From the NCBI GenBank assembly GCA_002189035.1, contig CM007989.1:4495001-4559000 (forward strand): a DNA stretch of 64,000 nucleotides, given 5' to 3'. This DNA comes from Utricularia gibba. Lineage: Eukaryota > Streptophyta > Magnoliopsida > Lamiales > Lentibulariaceae. The position numbers were made by a program, and so were the translations under genes. The notes beneath the pieces are model-generated. The model was given only the letters and a program-made list of their open reading frames with translations. It made no database searches and was not told the DNA's origin. Shown here one piece after another: positions 60,551 to 64,000 of this stretch (within the stretch, counting starts at the first letter, position 1; each line of letters opens with the position of its first letter).

Positions 60551-62800
60551 AAAGAAAGGAATCGTTAGAAAAAGAATGTGGCATCCCTTTCAAAATTTAT
60601 AATGGAGCATGGGAGGTGTAGGAAATTCTCGCCATATGTCTGTCTTTTGTCCCGCAGCACACGACTGCAGAGGTGCCCACAAGAATTCAGTCCTCTGCTG
60701 CTGCGCTGCGCTGATGCTTTGCCTTCAATTCTCCAGCGCAATACCATCAATTCTCTTTAACTCCACTCACCCCACCCACTCCTACTTCTTTCTTTTCCAT
60801 CTGCTTTTTCAACAAAAACAAAAAAGAACGGAAAATATAATGTGTTGGAGAGCAGGAAGAAGGAGAAGGGGTAGTTGTTTAGATCAGAAGCTCAGAAAAT
60901 CATCCCTTGGGGATTTGACGGGGGGCGGGGCGTGGTGTTGGATGCAAATGTCTGTGCTCTCTGTACTGCTTCTTTACCAACAACTCTATTGCATTGTGCT
61001 GTGTGTTCGTTCCCCACAATGTGAAAAGACGGAATGCCCCTTCATCGGTCTCCATCCACCAACTACTCCCACTGACCCTCAGTAAATGCTCCCCCGAGAT
61101 TACATTCCCCATGCTGCTAAGCCATGGCCAAAAATGATCCTGGCTGAGTGTTTCAACTAGTCCAAGAAACGTACTTGAAACCCTCAACAGTGGCGCAAAC
61201 AAAGGACCATATCACAAAATTGGTGCCTTCCTGAACCATTTTTACTCTATTTATCAGAGTCTGAATTTAACTACTAGCCACAGCCCATTTGATGAAAACC
61301 TGTAAGCAATGGAAATGATGTTAAATTTGAAGGCGTAACTGAGGTGGGGTGGAGAAATTAAGGATACAAAAATGCAGGGAGCACCTAAAATACGGGACTG
61401 GGGCTGAGGGAGATGGGGAGAGAAAGAGGGGGCCCCCATTCTCTCTCATACACATGGTTTCTCGAAGGAGGGGAAAGGGACAGAGAGGGGAAGGAAGGCG
61501 CAGGGCTGACATTTTATCCGCAGCAGTAGAAACAATGCAACAAACAGAAGAGAGAGAGGGAGAGAAAGGGTGGAATGATTTTGCAATCGATTGCTTTATG
61601 ATTGAACACTCAGAGGAACAAGTGAAAAAGCATGTGAGACAACTGTTGTAGTAGGGTTACCAGCTTAATACTCACATTCTTCAACCTTCTGTCACCTTCA
61701 TTTACCCACCATTCTGAGCTTACAAAACATGTTTATCTACTAAACACAACGTTACTGAGCCGATTCTCCATTCTTTAACTAGCTGAGTCGGCTTGAGTTG
61801 ACCATTCAAACCCAAAGACTCTCAGAACTATTGAAACCCTAAAACCTATCTCGTAAATCAAGACAAGAAAACCCCATTTGTCCTCTTATACGAGTTGCTG
61901 CTCATTTTTAACAAACAACCCACATGGCTATTGTGTTGTCAAATCGAACTGTTAACCAGCAGAAACCACCCATTAGTCGCAAACCAGTCAAGCACTGAGA
62001 GGGGCTGAGATTACGCTTCTGTGTAATTTTTTATCAGCAAGCAAATGGGTGTTAATGGGAGATCTAACCCAACCAACCGAACATGGTTTAATTAAAAAAC
62101 AAACGTTTGAAAACCTACATTAGCTTGGGTAACTCTCCCATGGGAATCAGTTGAATCTGAATGGCATTCATTGCCATCCAACCCTTGAGAAAAAAGCTTG
62201 GGATTTTTTGTTGCTGCGGTGGTGGGGAATGGGATACGGTCAAGGGACCTGACCTGACCTGACCTGGGAGCAGGAGTAGGGGAGGGTTAACTAGGCAAAG
62301 TAGCTGACCGTATTGTCTCCTCCTCCACATTTAAGGCGCGCCATTCTGCACCCTCGTCTTCATTATTCACTCGCCATCATCATACCAACATTATTATTTT
62401 GTACCAGCAATATCCTCCCCCGAAACCAAAAGAAACAGACCAGATTATATCCATCTTTTGGTCCACCAAACAATCTCATTTTCAGGGTCCATTCGGCTTT
62501 GGGGAGGGACATAATGCATGAATAATTAAGCTTCTTGTCTGGGGGATTTAGTGTTCTCCATCGGCGCAGTTCCAGTTCGTTTATATTATATCGCCCCAAT
62601 GCCACTACAGTATTTCCTAATGACGACGACCATCTCCCACGAACTCCAAGCTCAACGCGGCCAAAGCCACACACGGAAATCTGACACCAGTTGCCCCACT
62701 CCTTTTAATGCAGTAACCTTATGTACGGAAACGAAGGCAAGGCGGGGGTGGAAGAAAGTGTTATTGGGCCAAGATGACAAAGGGCCACCACGCCGGTCCG
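60551..62800. other. GC-richer intergenic stretch with purine/pyrimidine tracts
   Basis: This stretch is less AT-rich than its surroundings. It contains a possible short hairpin (60654-60709), G/A-rich runs (about 61395-61580) and a short tandem 'acctg' run (about 62247-62266). ORFs here overlap in several frames without family resemblance. It could be regulatory DNA or a non-coding transcript for a gene outside the window. Confidence 0.35.
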
Positions 62801-64000
62801 GATCCGAACTCAATTATGGGAAATATATATATTACCCTTTAGTAACACGTTATTTGAATTATTTACATTTAAATAAACATGTATCATATAATTAAAATTG
62901 AAAATATTTTCATTTTTCGATACAATTATAATAGTTGGAAAAAAATCAAATTTTACGTAATTAAGAAAACTTAAGTGGGAGAAGAATTTCAAAACAAAAT
63001 ATGGTTAGAGGGTTATATAATTGTTTTACATATTTTTGTATAACATTCAACATCTAACAAACACGATGTTTAAGGTGTGAACAACCTTACCAAATGCAAC
63101 TTAATCAACAACAAGGCCACAAAATATAGTAATTATGAAACTAAAGTAAAAAATTCTGTCTGCTAATTTTTTTAAGCAAAATCACCCTAGAAAATCAAGC
63201 ATTTCTAAAGAGAAAGCAGAAGATCAGAGCAATCGTGGTTTTAAAAATGCAGGAAAGATGTATAAAAATGTGAAATTGTGATTTTTGGATTATTACCCTA
63301 ATTTAGTTACATAAAAGTGTGCCTATTTCTACAAGAAATACAAGTGTCTATTACTCTTCAATGGTGTTCCTCAATGTAGCTTGAGCTTTGTCATGTGGCC
63401 ATTGTAATTTAGGAAACTTGGGCCAGTACAAAATGATTTTGTTGACCCAAATCTTACCCATTTTTCGTTTTCATACAAGTAATATGTTTTTTCTTTTATT
63501 ATTTTTCTTCCAACAAGATAAGTCTAATCAAGGTGCTATGATAGACTCAACATTCCTCTATGATAGGGTGAATCAAGCTCCTCATGATTAGTTGAAATTC
63601 ATGTTTGTGGACTTCGTCATTCAATTTTTTCCCCTATGTTTCATAGCTTGGAGTAGAATGAATGAGACAAATCAACAAAATATCTCAAGTGATAACCCTA
63701 AAGTAGCAGTTTTAATTTCTATCTTTGTAGACATAATTGTTTGATAGCTAAAGTATTTGCTAATTGTCTTTCCATTGTAACATATTTGAGTTTAATTTTC
63801 TTTCCTTTGATGTAGATTTTGATGGAAGTAATATACAAAACTAGACAGAATTTGATGAAGAAAATTATTTCATTCTATTGCATTTTTATTATATACTTTT
63901 ATAGCATCATAAAAATATAGTTTTTTTTTCTTAAATATCTAATGAAACTACAATAAAACAATTTCTATAAACTTCCAAGAACTACTTTGTCATCGTCATC
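62801..64000. other. intergenic, AT-rich
   Basis: No gene, RNA or recognisable repeat. It ends at the window edge. Confidence 0.5.

Noticed and set aside
60609-61085. 158-codon plus-strand ORF
   Set aside because: Composition is uneven, there is no family resemblance, and several frames are open over the same GC-richer stretch.
62247-62266. Short tandem 'acctg' run
   Set aside because: Only about four units of 5 bp; real, but too short to mean more than a small simple repeat.

Overview
This 64 kb window is nuclear DNA of a flowering plant. The evidence is multi-exon genes with GT-AG introns, a KANADI transcription factor, a chloroplast rubredoxin, an NHL protein, AT-rich spacers, and plant-type mobile elements (Athila-like Ty3, Ty1-copia, MULE, hAT, plant mobile domain). 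I cannot place it closer than angiosperm.

Layout. 1-1010 is a degenerate, internally deleted fragment of the 18S-ITS1-25S rDNA unit. About 2100-5100 is a broken Mutator-like transposase gene, followed by one copy of a dispersed repeat (here 'family B', 6250-7275). 8003-27000 is the main gene island. It holds an 18-exon SHPRH-type SNF2/PHD/RING gene on the minus strand, the plastid rubredoxin gene (RBD1-type) facing away from it, a two-exon LRAT-domain gene, a two-exon NDR1/HIN1-like gene, and a two-exon gene for an MGxC-starting Ser/Arg-rich protein of unknown function.

28400-53400 is a transposon graveyard. In order it holds a plant-mobile-domain remnant (minus), a Ty1-copia remnant carrying two solo LTRs of one family in opposite orientations, a family B copy, and a large Athila-like Ty3 element. 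In the Athila element the second LTR is followed again by a primer-binding site and the start of gag. After it come a scrap of MULE transposase, another family B copy holding an antisense gag fragment between duplicated ends, a third solo-LTR-family copy, an inverted family B copy, and a broken hAT transposase gene. Four insertions in this block keep recognisable target-site duplications, which fixes their edges. At two of them, taking the insertion out rejoins the host element's reading frame.

54306-57100 carries a KANADI-family GARP gene on the minus strand with an unclear 3' end. 57100-64000 has no gene I can recognise, only one unassigned 135-codon ORF and some low-complexity tracts.

The host genes do not form a pathway; this is ordinary eukaryotic gene order. 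Only the SHPRH-like and rubredoxin genes are close enough, head to head, to share a promoter region. I found no convincing new molecular system. The most informative material is the nested transposon history and a few odd gene structures.
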